In this document: in pieces, positions 16,842 to 24,105 of the stretch
How the letters are laid out: each line of letters begins with the position of its first letter
How positions within the stretch are numbered: the first letter of the stretch is position 1
Assembly (NCBI GenBank): GCA_910583845.1
Contig: CAJUAB010000041.1
Coordinates: 1-35,424, forward strand
Direction: 5' to 3'
Length of the DNA stretch: 35,424 bases
Source of the DNA: an uncultured Acetatifactor sp.
Lineage (GTDB): Bacteria > Bacillota > Clostridia > Lachnospirales > Lachnospiraceae
Notes under the pieces: model-generated
The model's input: only the letters and a program-made list of their open reading frames with translations
What the model was told of the DNA's origin: nothing
Databases searched by the model: none
Program-made: the position numbers and the translations under genes

Positions 16842-17810
16842 GTGGAGAAAGAATTGAAGACAATTGGCGTGTTGACCAGCGGCGGAGACGCCCCCGGAAT
16901 GAATGCGGCCATTCGTGCGGTGGTGCGTACAGCGATTGCGAGGGGCCTTAAGGTTAAGGGAATCAAGAAGGGCTATAACGGCCTGTTGAATGAAGAAATA
17001 ATAGATATGCAGGGCAAGGATGTGTCGGATATCATCCAGAGAGGCGGCACTATACTGGGAACGGCCCGCTGTATGGAATTCAAGACTCCCGAGGGACAGC
17101 AGAAGGGGGCGGAAATCTGCCGGAAGCATGGAATAGACGGCATTGTGGTCATCGGCGGCGACGGCTCCTACAGAGGGGCCCAGAAGCTGGCGCGTCTGGG
17201 CATCAACACGGTAGGTCTGCCCGGCACCATCGATCTGGATATCTCCTGCACGGATTACACCATCGGATTTGACACGGCGATCAACACAGCCATGCAGGCC
17301 ATCGACAAGGTCAAGGATACCTCCTCCTCTCATGAGCGTTGCAGCATTATTGAGGTGATGGGCCGCAACGCGGGGTATATCGCGCTGTGGTGCGGTGTCG
17401 CCAACGGTGCCGAGGATATTCTGCTTCCCGAGAAATATGACTATAACGAGCAGGCTATCATCAACAATATTATCGCCAGCCGCAAAAAAGGGAAAATTCA
17501 TCACCTGATTATCAACGCGGAGGGCATCGGGCATTCCAACTCCATGGCCAGGCGGATCGAGGCGGCCACCGGCATAGAGACCCGCGCGACGGTGCTGGGC
17601 TACATGCAGCGGGGGGGCAACCCCACCTGTAAGGACCGTTTTTATGCCTCCATCATGGGCGCTTACGCGGTGGATATCCTGTTACAGGGAAAGACCAACA
17701 GGGTTGTGGGTTATCGGCACGGCGAGTTCGTGGACTTCGATATTGAAGAGGCCCTGAATATGCAGAAGGGGATTGATCCCTATCAGTATGAGATCTCCAA
17801 GCTGTTATAA
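16842..17810 (+). CDS. pfkA: ATP-dependent 6-phosphofructokinase
   Basis: Phosphorylates fructose 6-phosphate to fructose 1,6-bisphosphate, the committed step of glycolysis. The 322-aa length matches bacterial PfkA. ATP-site motifs are TSGGDAPGMNAAIR (12-25) and GGDGSY (105-110); the Gly in GGDGS indicates ATP rather than pyrophosphate as donor. The active-site motif usually written TIDND is TIDLD here (129-133): both aspartates (D131, D133) remain but the Asn is Leu. MGRNAGYIAL follows. The start is GTG with AAGGAGG (16825-16831) upstream. Two long hairpin repeats lie immediately ahead of the ribosome binding site. A terminator follows at 17823. Confidence 0.93.
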   Translation: MEKELKTIGVLTSGGDAPGMNAAIRAVVRTAIARGLKVKGIKKGYNGLLNEEIIDMQGKDVSDIIQRGGTILGTARCMEFKTPEGQQKGAEICRKHGIDGIVVIGGDGSYRGAQKLARLGINTVGLPGTIDLDISCTDYTIGFDTAINTAMQAIDKVKDTSSSHERCSIIEVMGRNAGYIALWCGVANGAEDILLPEKYDYNEQAIINNIIASRKKGKIHHLIINAEGIGHSNSMARRIEAATGIETRATVLGYMQRGGNPTCKDRFYASIMGAYAVDILLQGKTNRVVGYRHGEFVDFDIEEALNMQKGIDPYQYEISKLL

Positions 17811-17822
17811 TACAGACGGCAC

Positions 17823-17866
17823 ACAGCTGTTATACCGCCGCAAAGGCCAGTATAGCAGCTGTTTTA
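17823..17866 (+). terminator. intrinsic terminator after pfkA
   Basis: ACAGCTG-T-TATAC (17823-17835) pairs with GTATA-G-CAGCTGT (17850-17862), with extra pairing in the loop (GCC with GGC), followed by TTTT. Confidence 0.8.
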
Positions 17867-17932
17867 TTCATGAGAGAAACTGCCGCGGAGCGCGGACTTC
17901 AGGAATGAAAAGAAGATATGGGAGAACAGGCG

Positions 17933-18736
17933 ATGATCACAAGTGCGTCCAATCAGAGAGTAAAACAGATTGTACAATGGCAGACCAGGGCGAAAGCGCG
18001 CAGGGAGGATGACATATTTCTGGCGGAGGGGCCCAAAATGTATGAGGAAGCGCCCCGGGAACTGATTCGGGAGGTATACCTGACGGATACTTTTTTGAGG
18101 AACCTGAGAGGCCGCCGGGAGCATGCTGCCATTAATATAGAAGAAAAGCTGGAGTCCACCGGATACGAACTGGTTTCTGAGGAGGTTTTTGCCCGTATGT
18201 CGGACACACGGACACCCCAGGGAATTCTGGCCGTGCTGAAAAGGCCGGTCTATGAACTGGAGCAGATGCTGGACACAGACCGGCCGCTGTTAGTGCTGCT
18301 GGAGGATCTACAGGACCCGGGGAACCTGGGAACAATCCTCCGGACAGGAGAAGGAGCAGGAATAACGGGTGTTATCATGTCTGAAATAACAGTTGATATC
18401 TTTAATCCAAAGACCATCAGATCCACTATGGGGTCTATCTACCGGGTTCCCTTTCTATATGTGGAGAACCTGGCAGAAACCATTGAAGCGCTGCGAAAAA
18501 AGGGGATCAGGGTCTATGCCGCCCATCTGCGGGGGCAAGATTACTATAGCGGATTTTCCTTTACGGAGGGGACTGCTTTTTTAATTGGCAATGAGGCCAG
18601 CGGGCTGCGCAGGGAGACGGCGGATCTGGCGGACAACTATCTGAAAATTCCCATGGAGGGACAGGTGGAATCCCTGAATGCCGCCATTGCGGCTTCCCTG
18701 CTGGTCTACGAGGCTCACAGGCAGCGGAATATGTGA
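17933..18736 (+). CDS. TrmH (SpoU)-family 2'-O-ribose RNA methyltransferase
   Basis: A 267-aa SPOUT-fold enzyme that uses S-adenosylmethionine to methylate the 2'-hydroxyl of a ribose in rRNA or tRNA. An N-terminal substrate-binding domain (about 1-100, ITSASNQRVK) precedes the catalytic domain. Motif 1 is DPGNLGTILRT (128-138), motif 2 IGNEASGL (218-225) and motif 3 KIPMEGQVESLNAA (238-251). ATG 17933 is preferred over the ATG at 17918 because GGGAG lies 8 bases ahead and the family begins MITS. The RNA target cannot be assigned here. A perfect 12-bp inverted repeat spans its stop codon. Confidence 0.9.
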   Translation: MITSASNQRVKQIVQWQTRAKARREDDIFLAEGPKMYEEAPRELIREVYLTDTFLRNLRGRREHAAINIEEKLESTGYELVSEEVFARMSDTRTPQGILAVLKRPVYELEQMLDTDRPLLVLLEDLQDPGNLGTILRTGEGAGITGVIMSEITVDIFNPKTIRSTMGSIYRVPFLYVENLAETIEALRKKGIRVYAAHLRGQDYYSGFSFTEGTAFLIGNEASGLRRETADLADNYLKIPMEGQVESLNAAIAASLLVYEAHRQRNM

Positions 18737-18763
18737 GAGTCTTCTTTTTTGTCACATATTCCG
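18725..18763 (+). repeat. 12-bp perfect inverted repeat across the methyltransferase stop codon
   Basis: CGGAATATGTGA (18725-18736) includes the TGA stop and pairs exactly with TCACATATTCCG (18752-18763) across a 15-base T-rich loop. No T-run follows the second arm. It may end transcription or shape the proC leader. Confidence 0.65.
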
Positions 18764-18822
18764 TCACTTATGGAAAGCGTTTGACAATTGACGAACGGAA
18801 CTCAAAACAGAAAGGATCTAAT

Positions 18823-19626
18823 ATGCAGACAAAAAAAATCGGATTTATAGGATTGGGCAATATGGCGACGGCGATGATTGGCGGTATGCTGCAAAAGGGA
18901 GTGGTTGCCCCGGAAAACCTTATCGGTTCCGCCCGCACGGCGGCTACCTGCAGGCGCGTGGCCGAGCAGTACGGCATCACCACTTATCCGTCCAATGTGG
19001 AGGTGGCGGCGCAGGCGGACATTCTGTTTCTGGCGGTAAAACCCCAGTTTTTCCGGGAGGTGATCGGGGAGATCCGGGATACAGTGCCTTCCGGCAGCCT
19101 GATTGTAAGTATCGCGGCGGGCAAGACTCTGGAAGAGATTGCCGGGCTGTTCGGCGGAGAGCGGAAAATCCTGCGCTGCATGCCCAATACCCCGGCGCTG
19201 GTGCTGGAGGGCTGCACCGGCGTGTGCGCCAGTGAAACGGTGAGCGGGGAGGAGACGGAGGAGGTACTGACGTTGCTGCGCAGTTTTGGAGTGGCAGAGA
19301 GTGTGCCGGAGCGTCTGATGGACGCGGTGGTGGGTGTCAGCGGCAGTTCCCCCGCCTATGTGTTTCTGTTTCTGGAGGCCCTGGCCGACGGGGCGGTGGC
19401 GGCGGGTATGCCCCGCCGTCAGGCATATACCTTTGCCGCCCAGGCCGTGCTGGGCAGCGCGAAGCTGATGCTGGAGACGGAGAAGCACCCGGGAGAATTG
19501 AAGGACATGGTCTGTTCCCCGGGGGGAACCACGATCCAGGCTGTGAAAGTACTGGAAGAAAAGGGGCTGCGGGCGGCGGTGATGGACGCCATGGAGGCCT
19601 GCATAGAGAAATCCAGAAATATGTGA
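18823..19626 (+). CDS. proC: pyrroline-5-carboxylate reductase
   Basis: Catalyses the last step of proline synthesis, reducing pyrroline-5-carboxylate with NAD(P)H in the cytosol. The 267-aa length is typical. The dinucleotide-binding loop is visible as GFIGLGNMATAMIGGM near the N-terminus, followed by FLAVKPQ and RCMPNTPALV. The C-terminal dimerisation and substrate region includes GSSPAYVFLFLEALAD and PGGTT. The open frame runs back to 18733, but ATG 18823 has AAAGGAT (18811-18817) 5 bases ahead and gives the family N-terminus. It may be co-transcribed with the RNA methyltransferase unless the hairpin at 18725 intervenes. Confidence 0.95.
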   Translation: MQTKKIGFIGLGNMATAMIGGMLQKGVVAPENLIGSARTAATCRRVAEQYGITTYPSNVEVAAQADILFLAVKPQFFREVIGEIRDTVPSGSLIVSIAAGKTLEEIAGLFGGERKILRCMPNTPALVLEGCTGVCASETVSGEETEEVLTLLRSFGVAESVPERLMDAVVGVSGSSPAYVFLFLEALADGAVAAGMPRRQAYTFAAQAVLGSAKLMLETEKHPGELKDMVCSPGGTTIQAVKVLEEKGLRAAVMDAMEACIEKSRNM

Positions 19627-19772
19627 CACTTTGGAGCTTGTCTGCATATGCCCGAAGAATCTCCATGCAGCGTAATCGGATGACATGCGCAGGGCGTATT
19701 TTTCTTTGCCGTTTCCCATCGGGCAGCGTTCCCCACAGGAAAGCCCTGCCTGATCGGAAGTATAAAAACCCA

Positions 19773-19937
19773 GGTTTTCCGCGCGCATGTACGATGGTAT
19801 ACAGCAGCATGGCGTCGGCTCAGGACGGCGCGATCAGAGGTTTTCTGCGGGCATGTATGATGGTTTACGGAGTAGATCGATACGGACGAATGCGGCAGGA
19901 ACCCAGTTCCACCGAGTGCATGTACCATGGCATACAT
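19773..19937 (+). repeat. three degenerate repeats with 66-67 bp period
   Basis: The repeat occupies 19773-19804, 19839-19870 (27 of 32 bases match the first) and 19918-19937 (17 of 20 matching bases around GCATGTAC). The GCATGTA core falls at 19785, 19851 and 19918. The third is preceded by a small hairpin (GGAACCCAGTTCC). This is part of a ~1 kb interval (19627-20675) in which I see no credible gene. Reading frames here are short and lack a ribosome binding site. Confidence 0.6.
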
Positions 19938-19983
19938 GAGGCCTGTCGCGATAGAAAGAAATTTTCTGATTCGAATGGAGGCC

Positions 19984-20233
19984 GGGGTATATAGGGAAAA
20001 ATTTCTCTCCAGTACCCTGCATAAGGCTTTTAAAGCTGATCAAACAGACTTTTTTCCACATAACGGGGTATATACAGAAAAAATGATCTTCCAGATCCAC
20101 TTTTTTAGGGTAAGCGGGGTACAGGCAGAAAATTTTTCTGTATATACCCCGTTTTCTCATTGAAACAGGGTATATAGGGAGGGGTTTTCGGTGAAACGGG
20201 GTATTGTGGAACCATTATTTTATATATACCCTG
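19984..20233 (+). repeat. cluster of GGGGTATATA-type motifs in both orientations
   Basis: The motif or a close variant occurs on the plus strand at 19984, 20065, 20116, 20168 and 20197 and inverted at about 20141 and 20221. The pair at 20115-20151 forms a strong hairpin (CGGGGTA with TACCCCG, and CAGAAAA with TTTTCTG). TGAAACAGGGTAT (20161) and TGAAACGGGGTAT (20192) are a direct repeat 31 bases apart. Spacing is irregular and no gene covers it. It may be a remnant of a repetitive element or a multi-site regulatory region. Confidence 0.65.
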
Positions 20234-20412
20234 CTTCTCCGGAATTGTATGCAGATTCTGTCCATTGGAGCAGGGCTTGCCATGGGGGGACCTGTTTTCA
20301 TACACATGGCGGCAGGATTCACGCTTGTGGCTGGGCGAAATAGCGGATTCAGGGGATGCAGGCAAAAATATTTTCCAGAGTGTGTCTGAAAAATGCTTTC
20401 CGTAAGATGCGC

Positions 20413-20467
20413 GTTACAGTTTGTGGGAGATTCGTGCCAAATGGTGCCCCATAGCGAACGCTGTAAC
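20413..20467 (+). other. possible structured segment upstream of the SleB-like gene
   Basis: GTTACAG (20413-20419) pairs with CTGTAAC (20461-20467). Inside, TGTGGG can pair with CCCATA (one G-U pair), and GCC with GGT near the tip. It lies ahead of the downstream gene's promoter, so it is not in that leader. It may be part of an unrecognised RNA or chance. Confidence 0.3.
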
Positions 20468-20561
20468 CTGAACCGGGCACAGATATCACGCAAAGCGGGG
20501 CGTACAGATGGCGGGAATCTGCGCGGAATCTGATGCGAGAGGGAAGTCCGTAATGGGGGGG

Positions 20562-20590
20562 TTGACAAAACCGTCAGATTCTGCTATATT
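20562..20590 (+). promoter_or_regulatory. strong sigma-A-type promoter for the SleB-like gene
   Basis: A consensus TTGACA (20562-20567), a 17-base spacer and TATATT (20585-20590). It gives a leader of about 80 bases. Confidence 0.8.
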
Positions 20591-20614
20591 TGCCTTGTAA
20601 CAAAATTAACAATA

Positions 20615-20654
20615 TTGTAATAATTTAGTTAAGAAAGGGAAAGAATTATTACAA
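20615..20654 (+). repeat. 11-bp inverted repeat in the leader, just before the ribosome binding site
   Basis: TTGTAATAATT (20615-20625) pairs exactly with AATTATTACAA (20644-20654). The ribosome binding site GGAGG starts 9 bases later. It is AT-only except for one pair, so it is a weak RNA hairpin or an operator-like site. Confidence 0.5.
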
Positions 20655-20675
20655 AATTGGTTGGAGGTAAAGGAA

Positions 20676-21752
20676 ATGGCAAAAGGCAAAAGGCTGTCTG
20701 CTTTCCTGGCCGGGGTGCTGCTGATGGGCGCGCTGGCGGGTAACGTGGACATGACCGTGGAAGCTGGCAGCAATTCAGATTACCTGAATTCACTGAGCGG
20801 AGGAATGGCGGCGCTCCTGGATTCCAACACGGGGAATGCGGAAGAGCTGATCAGCACCACTCAGAAAAGCCTCGACCTGAAAGCGGCGCAGGAAGAGGAA
20901 CAATGCACATTGGTGATGGCCAATGTGAGAAACGCTCTGAATGTCAGGGCGGATGCCAGCGAAGATGCGGAAAAAGTAGGAATGATATACAAGGACTGCG
21001 GCGGCACCATTCTGGAGCGGGCGGAGGGCTGGACGAAAATTCAGTCCGGAGACCTGGTGGGATGGGCCAAAGACGAGTATCTGCTGTTCGACGAGGAGGC
21101 CATGGAACTGGCCGCGGACGTGGGGATCACCACGGCCACCGTGGATGCGGAGATGCTGAAAGTCCGCACAGAGCCCGATAAGGACGCGGATTTTTACGGA
21201 GTTCTGGCCAAAAATGAGATTGTGGAGGTCATGAACACCGACGAGGAAGGATGGACATGTATCAATTTTGAGGGAGAGGACGGCTATGTGTCCTCCGAAT
21301 ATATCACCATTGATTTCAAGATTGACTTTGGCGAGACCATGGAAGCCATCAAAGAGCGGGAAGAGGCTGAGAAAGAGGCGAAGCGCCACAAAAATTACGG
21401 CGAATTTACCACCGATGCGGATACCACGCTGCTGCTGGCGGCGCTGATTCAGTGCGAGGCCGGCGGCGAGAGCTATGAAGGCCAGCTGGCGGTGGGTGCG
21501 GTGGTCATGAACCGCGTAAGGAGCGGCGCGTACCCCAACACCATCCATGGCGTTATCTATGCGTCCGGCCAGTTTACTCCGGCCCAGAGCGGCAAGGTAA
21601 ACAGGGTATATGAGTCGGGCAAGATCAAGGAAAGCTGTATTCAGGCGGCACAGGAGGCGCTGTCCGGCGTTTCCAATGTGGGCGACCTGACTCACTTCCG
21701 CAGGAACAACGGCCGTGAAGGTCTGGTAATCGGCAATCATGTATTTTATTAA
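20676..21752 (+). CDS. secreted SH3b-SleB-type cell wall hydrolase
   Basis: A 358-aa exported enzyme predicted to cleave peptidoglycan glycan strands (the SleB/CwlJ 'hydrolase 2' fold). An N-terminal signal peptide (about 1-30, hydrophobic FLAGVLLMGALAG) is followed by two bacterial SH3 domains (about 78-138 and 152-213) that likely bind wall peptides. A charged helical linker (about 220-240) leads to the catalytic domain (about 245-358). E261 in LIQCEAGGES is the expected catalytic acid. AVGAVVMNRVRSG is also family-typical. ATG 20676 is chosen over an in-frame TTG at 20661 because GGAGG (20663-20667) lies 8 bases ahead. It has its own strong promoter and terminator. A spore cortex role is known for SleB itself; domain order here suggests general wall turnover is equally possible. 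Confidence 0.9.
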   Translation: MAKGKRLSAFLAGVLLMGALAGNVDMTVEAGSNSDYLNSLSGGMAALLDSNTGNAEELISTTQKSLDLKAAQEEEQCTLVMANVRNALNVRADASEDAEKVGMIYKDCGGTILERAEGWTKIQSGDLVGWAKDEYLLFDEEAMELAADVGITTATVDAEMLKVRTEPDKDADFYGVLAKNEIVEVMNTDEEGWTCINFEGEDGYVSSEYITIDFKIDFGETMEAIKEREEAEKEAKRHKNYGEFTTDADTTLLLAALIQCEAGGESYEGQLAVGAVVMNRVRSGAYPNTIHGVIYASGQFTPAQSGKVNRVYESGKIKESCIQAAQEALSGVSNVGDLTHFRRNNGREGLVIGNHVFY

Positions 21753-21762
21753 ATAGCTGCGT

Positions 21763-21797
21763 AAAAAGCACGATGGATTCGTCTATCGTGCTTTTTT
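21763..21797 (+). terminator. intrinsic terminator after the SleB-like gene
   Basis: AAAAAGCACGAT (21763-21774) pairs with ATCGTGCTTTTT (21785-21796), with the T-tract ending at 21797. Confidence 0.9.
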
Positions 21798-21834
21798 CAC
21801 GGGCAGGGAACGGTCCGATTTCCACATAAAGGGA

Positions 21835-21863
21835 TTGCGAAGCGGGCGGGAGTGTAGTATATT
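21835..21863 (+). promoter_or_regulatory. promoter for the nfeD-SPFH pair
   Basis: TTGCGA (21835-21840), a 17-base spacer and TATATT (21858-21863), 51 bases before the ATG. Confidence 0.55.
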
Positions 21864-21914
21864 ATTAGTAAGCTCGATAACAGGGGAAGAAAAGAGCAGT
21901 AAAGGAGAGTGCGT

Positions 21915-22403
21915 ATGCAAGAGGTTATTTTTTGGCTGGTTCTGCTGATTATATGCATCGGTATTGAAGTGGCCACTCTGGGTCTGACTACCATCTGGTT
22001 TGCGGGGGGAGCCCTGGTGGCCATCTTCGCGGCGGTAGTGGGGGCGCCGATCTGGTTACAGGCGATCATCTTTATCCTGGTATCTCTGGTGCTGCTTTTC
22101 TTTACCAGACCCATTGCCGTCAAGTACTTTAACAAGGACCGTGTGAAAACCAATGTGGAAAGCATGGTTGGGCGTCAGGCCATCGTGATCAGCGAGATTG
22201 ACAACCTACAGGGCATAGGACAGGTAACGGTGGCAGGTCAGGAATGGAGTGCCAGAAGCGCCGATGAGCAGGCAAAAATCGCTGTGGGAGCAGTGGTAGC
22301 CGTAGTGGCTGTCAACGGGGTCAAACTGATTGTCCGGGATATCTCCCGCCAGCAGCTTATGGGAAACGGCGCGCAGGCCGCTGAAGCGGCGGATGTCAAG
22401 TAG
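21915..22403 (+). CDS. NfeD-family membrane protein
   Basis: A 162-aa membrane protein with two or three hydrophobic helices in the first ~70 residues (including FWLVLLIICIGIEVATLGL and a second from LQAIIFILVSLVLLFF). A soluble OB-like C-terminal domain follows (about 85-145, GRQAIVISEIDNLQGIGQV). This is the short NfeD form that lacks the ClpP-like protease. NfeD proteins are typically encoded next to an SPFH protein and are thought to interact with it, and that is what is seen 19 bases downstream. ATG 21915 has AAAGGAG (21901-21907) 7 bases upstream, better than the in-frame GTG at 21909. Confidence 0.88.
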   Translation: MQEVIFWLVLLIICIGIEVATLGLTTIWFAGGALVAIFAAVVGAPIWLQAIIFILVSLVLLFFTRPIAVKYFNKDRVKTNVESMVGRQAIVISEIDNLQGIGQVTVAGQEWSARSADEQAKIAVGAVVAVVAVNGVKLIVRDISRQQLMGNGAQAAEAADVK

Positions 22404-22422
22404 GCAGAAGGAGGAAGAAAAG

Positions 22423-23358
22423 ATGCCGGCATTAATTTATGTTCTAATTGTGTTAGTCATATTGATTTTATGTATTTTTGTATCCTGTATCAAGATTGTG
22501 CCTCAGGCGCAGGCGTATGTGATGGAGCGTCTGGGCGCTTATCAGGGGACCTGGTCAGTGGGCTTTCACGTAAAAACGCCTTTTCTGGACCGGGTGGCCA
22601 GGAGGGTCAATCTTAAGGAGCAGGTAGCGGATTTCCCGCCTCAGCCCGTGATTACCAAGGACAATGTGACCATGAGGATCGACACGGTGGTGTTCTATCA
22701 GATCACGGACCCCAAGCTGTTTACCTACGGTGTGGAGAATCCCATGATGGCCATCGAGAATCTCACGGCCACTACGCTGCGTAATATCATCGGTGATCTG
22801 GAACTGGATCAGACGCTGACCAGCCGTGAGACCATCAATACCAAGATGCGGGCGGCCCTGGATATCGCCACAGACCCCTGGGGTATCAAGGTAAACCGTG
22901 TGGAGCTTAAGAATATCATTCCTCCCGCGGAAATTCAGAATGCCATGGAGAAGCAGATGAAGGCGGAGCGTGAGAGACGTGAGGCCGTCACCCGCGCAGA
23001 GGGCGAGAAAAAGGCCAAGATTCTGGAGGCCGAGGGTGCCAAGGAGTCGGCCATTCTGCGCGCGGAGGCCGATAAGCAGTCCGCGATCCTGCGCGCGGAG
23101 GCACAGAAGGAGAAGATGATCCGTGAGGCAGAAGGTGAAGCGGAGGCTATTCTGAAAGTACAGCAGGCCAATGCGGAAGGGATCAGGCTGCTGAAGGATG
23201 CGGGAGCCGATGAGGCAGTGCTCAAGATCAAGAGCCTGGAGGCTTTCGAGAAGGTGGCGGACGGTCAGGCGACTACGATTTTATTGCCCTCGGAGTTACA
23301 GGGCATTGCCAGCATGGCAGCGGCGTTCAGGACAGCCAGCCAGAACCCGCAGGCATAA
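22423..23358 (+). CDS. SPFH/stomatin-family membrane protein (QmcA/paraslipin type)
   Basis: A 311-aa membrane scaffold protein. An N-terminal transmembrane helix (about 4-24) precedes the SPFH domain (about 25-190, IVPQAQAYVMERLGAY). A charged Ala/Glu-rich coiled coil (about 185-265) contains repeated units such as SAILRAEADKQ. The conserved ASMAAAF-like tail region (GIASMAAAFR) is also present. Proteins of this type oligomerise into membrane microdomains and may assist protease or membrane quality control. The start has AAGGAGG (22408-22414) 8 bases ahead. It forms an operon with the preceding nfeD-like gene, a pairing known widely in bacteria. Confidence 0.92.
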   Translation: MPALIYVLIVLVILILCIFVSCIKIVPQAQAYVMERLGAYQGTWSVGFHVKTPFLDRVARRVNLKEQVADFPPQPVITKDNVTMRIDTVVFYQITDPKLFTYGVENPMMAIENLTATTLRNIIGDLELDQTLTSRETINTKMRAALDIATDPWGIKVNRVELKNIIPPAEIQNAMEKQMKAERERREAVTRAEGEKKAKILEAEGAKESAILRAEADKQSAILRAEAQKEKMIREAEGEAEAILKVQQANAEGIRLLKDAGADEAVLKIKSLEAFEKVADGQATTILLPSELQGIASMAAAFRTASQNPQA

Positions 23359-23376
23359 CAGAATGGATTTATGAGT

Positions 23377-23437
23377 ACAGAGCCCTTGCGGGGCGGGGAG
23401 TTTATGACAGCGGAATCCCCGCCCTGCGGGGCTCTGT
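23377..23437 (+). terminator. long GC-rich hairpin after the SPFH gene
   Basis: ACAGAGCCC (23377-23385) pairs with GGGCTCTGT (23429-23437), and 23388-23399 pairs with 23416-23427 with one mismatch. Followed only by TGTGTC, so the T-tract is weak. Confidence 0.6.
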
Positions 23438-23475
23438 TGTGTCAAAAACTCCCACCTCCGATTTCAACAACAGCC

Positions 23476-23504
23476 TTGAAATGGGAAACGGTTCTTGATA
23501 TTGT
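23476..23504 (+). promoter_or_regulatory. promoter for the DUF4274-like gene
   Basis: TTGAAA (23476-23481), a 17-base spacer and TATTGT (23499-23504), 34 bases before the ATG. Confidence 0.45.
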
Positions 23505-23538
23505 CAGTTTGAAAAATTGAGTTCTGGGGGCATCAGAA

Positions 23539-23868
23539 ATGGCACATGAGGATCTGGAAGAGCTTTTGAATCAATATAATTGGGATGATGGATTTGATAT
23601 ACCAAAAGCGATTTTGGACAATCCTCATTGCGATTTGGCATTGGCATTAAAAGTTTTTTATCTTGCCGACGGATTTGCTTATTTGGATGGGTTAGCGGAA
23701 AAAAGCGGATTAAGCGAATGGAAACAGTTTATCGATTCTCTTTACAACCATATTGTGGGCCACAAATATAAAGTAAGCGGCAGACCATATGAGATACCGC
23801 TTTCTAAAGTTCAAAAGTACAAATGCAGGAAAAAACAAGTGCCGGAGATTTTTTTAACAGATTTATAA
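23539..23868 (+). CDS. DUF4274-like small protein
   Basis: A 109-aa acidic soluble protein. YNWDDGFDIP, ILDNPHCDLALAL and KVFYLADG match my memory of the DUF4274 family; I could not verify this. No enzyme motif, signal peptide or membrane segment is visible. Its codon use is clearly more AT-rich than the flanking SPFH and argF genes, suggesting recent acquisition. GGGGG lies about 9 bases ahead of the ATG, a weak ribosome binding site. Families of this kind often sit near polymorphic toxins as immunity-like proteins, but no toxin adjoins here, so that role is speculation. Confidence 0.75.
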   Translation: MAHEDLEELLNQYNWDDGFDIPKAILDNPHCDLALALKVFYLADGFAYLDGLAEKSGLSEWKQFIDSLYNHIVGHKYKVSGRPYEIPLSKVQKYKCRKKQVPEIFLTDL

Positions 23869-23982
23869 CTTTCGGTTTATGGGGTGATGTTCCAGAATGT
23901 CTCATCGCCCGCTCCGTCATTTCGACAATGGGGAATTCCAAAAGCGTTTCCGTGCCTTTCCGTGGCACGAAAGATCCCCCTC

Positions 23983-24011
23983 TTGAAAAGTGGCGGAAAA
24001 TGCAGTATAGT
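23983..24011 (+). promoter_or_regulatory. promoter for the argF-birA operon
   Basis: TTGAAA (23983-23988), a 17-base spacer and TATAGT (24006-24011), 95 bases before the argF ATG. No clear ArgR box was identified. Confidence 0.55.
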
Positions 24012-24105
24012 TATAACAAATACTTATTTTGCGTGGAAGGGCATGGGCGGATGCCGGCGGGAATTGTCCGGAACGCGCGCCTGCCGTATGCGGAAAGAGG
24101 GAGAG

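Noticed and set aside
19623..19994. A 123-codon frame after proC
   Set aside because: No ribosome binding site, overlaps the repeat region, and its content reflects the repeats.
19773..20233. CRISPR array
   Set aside because: Repeats are too degenerate (27 of 32 and 17 of 20), only three have a regular period, the rest alternate orientation irregularly, and no cas gene is present in the window.
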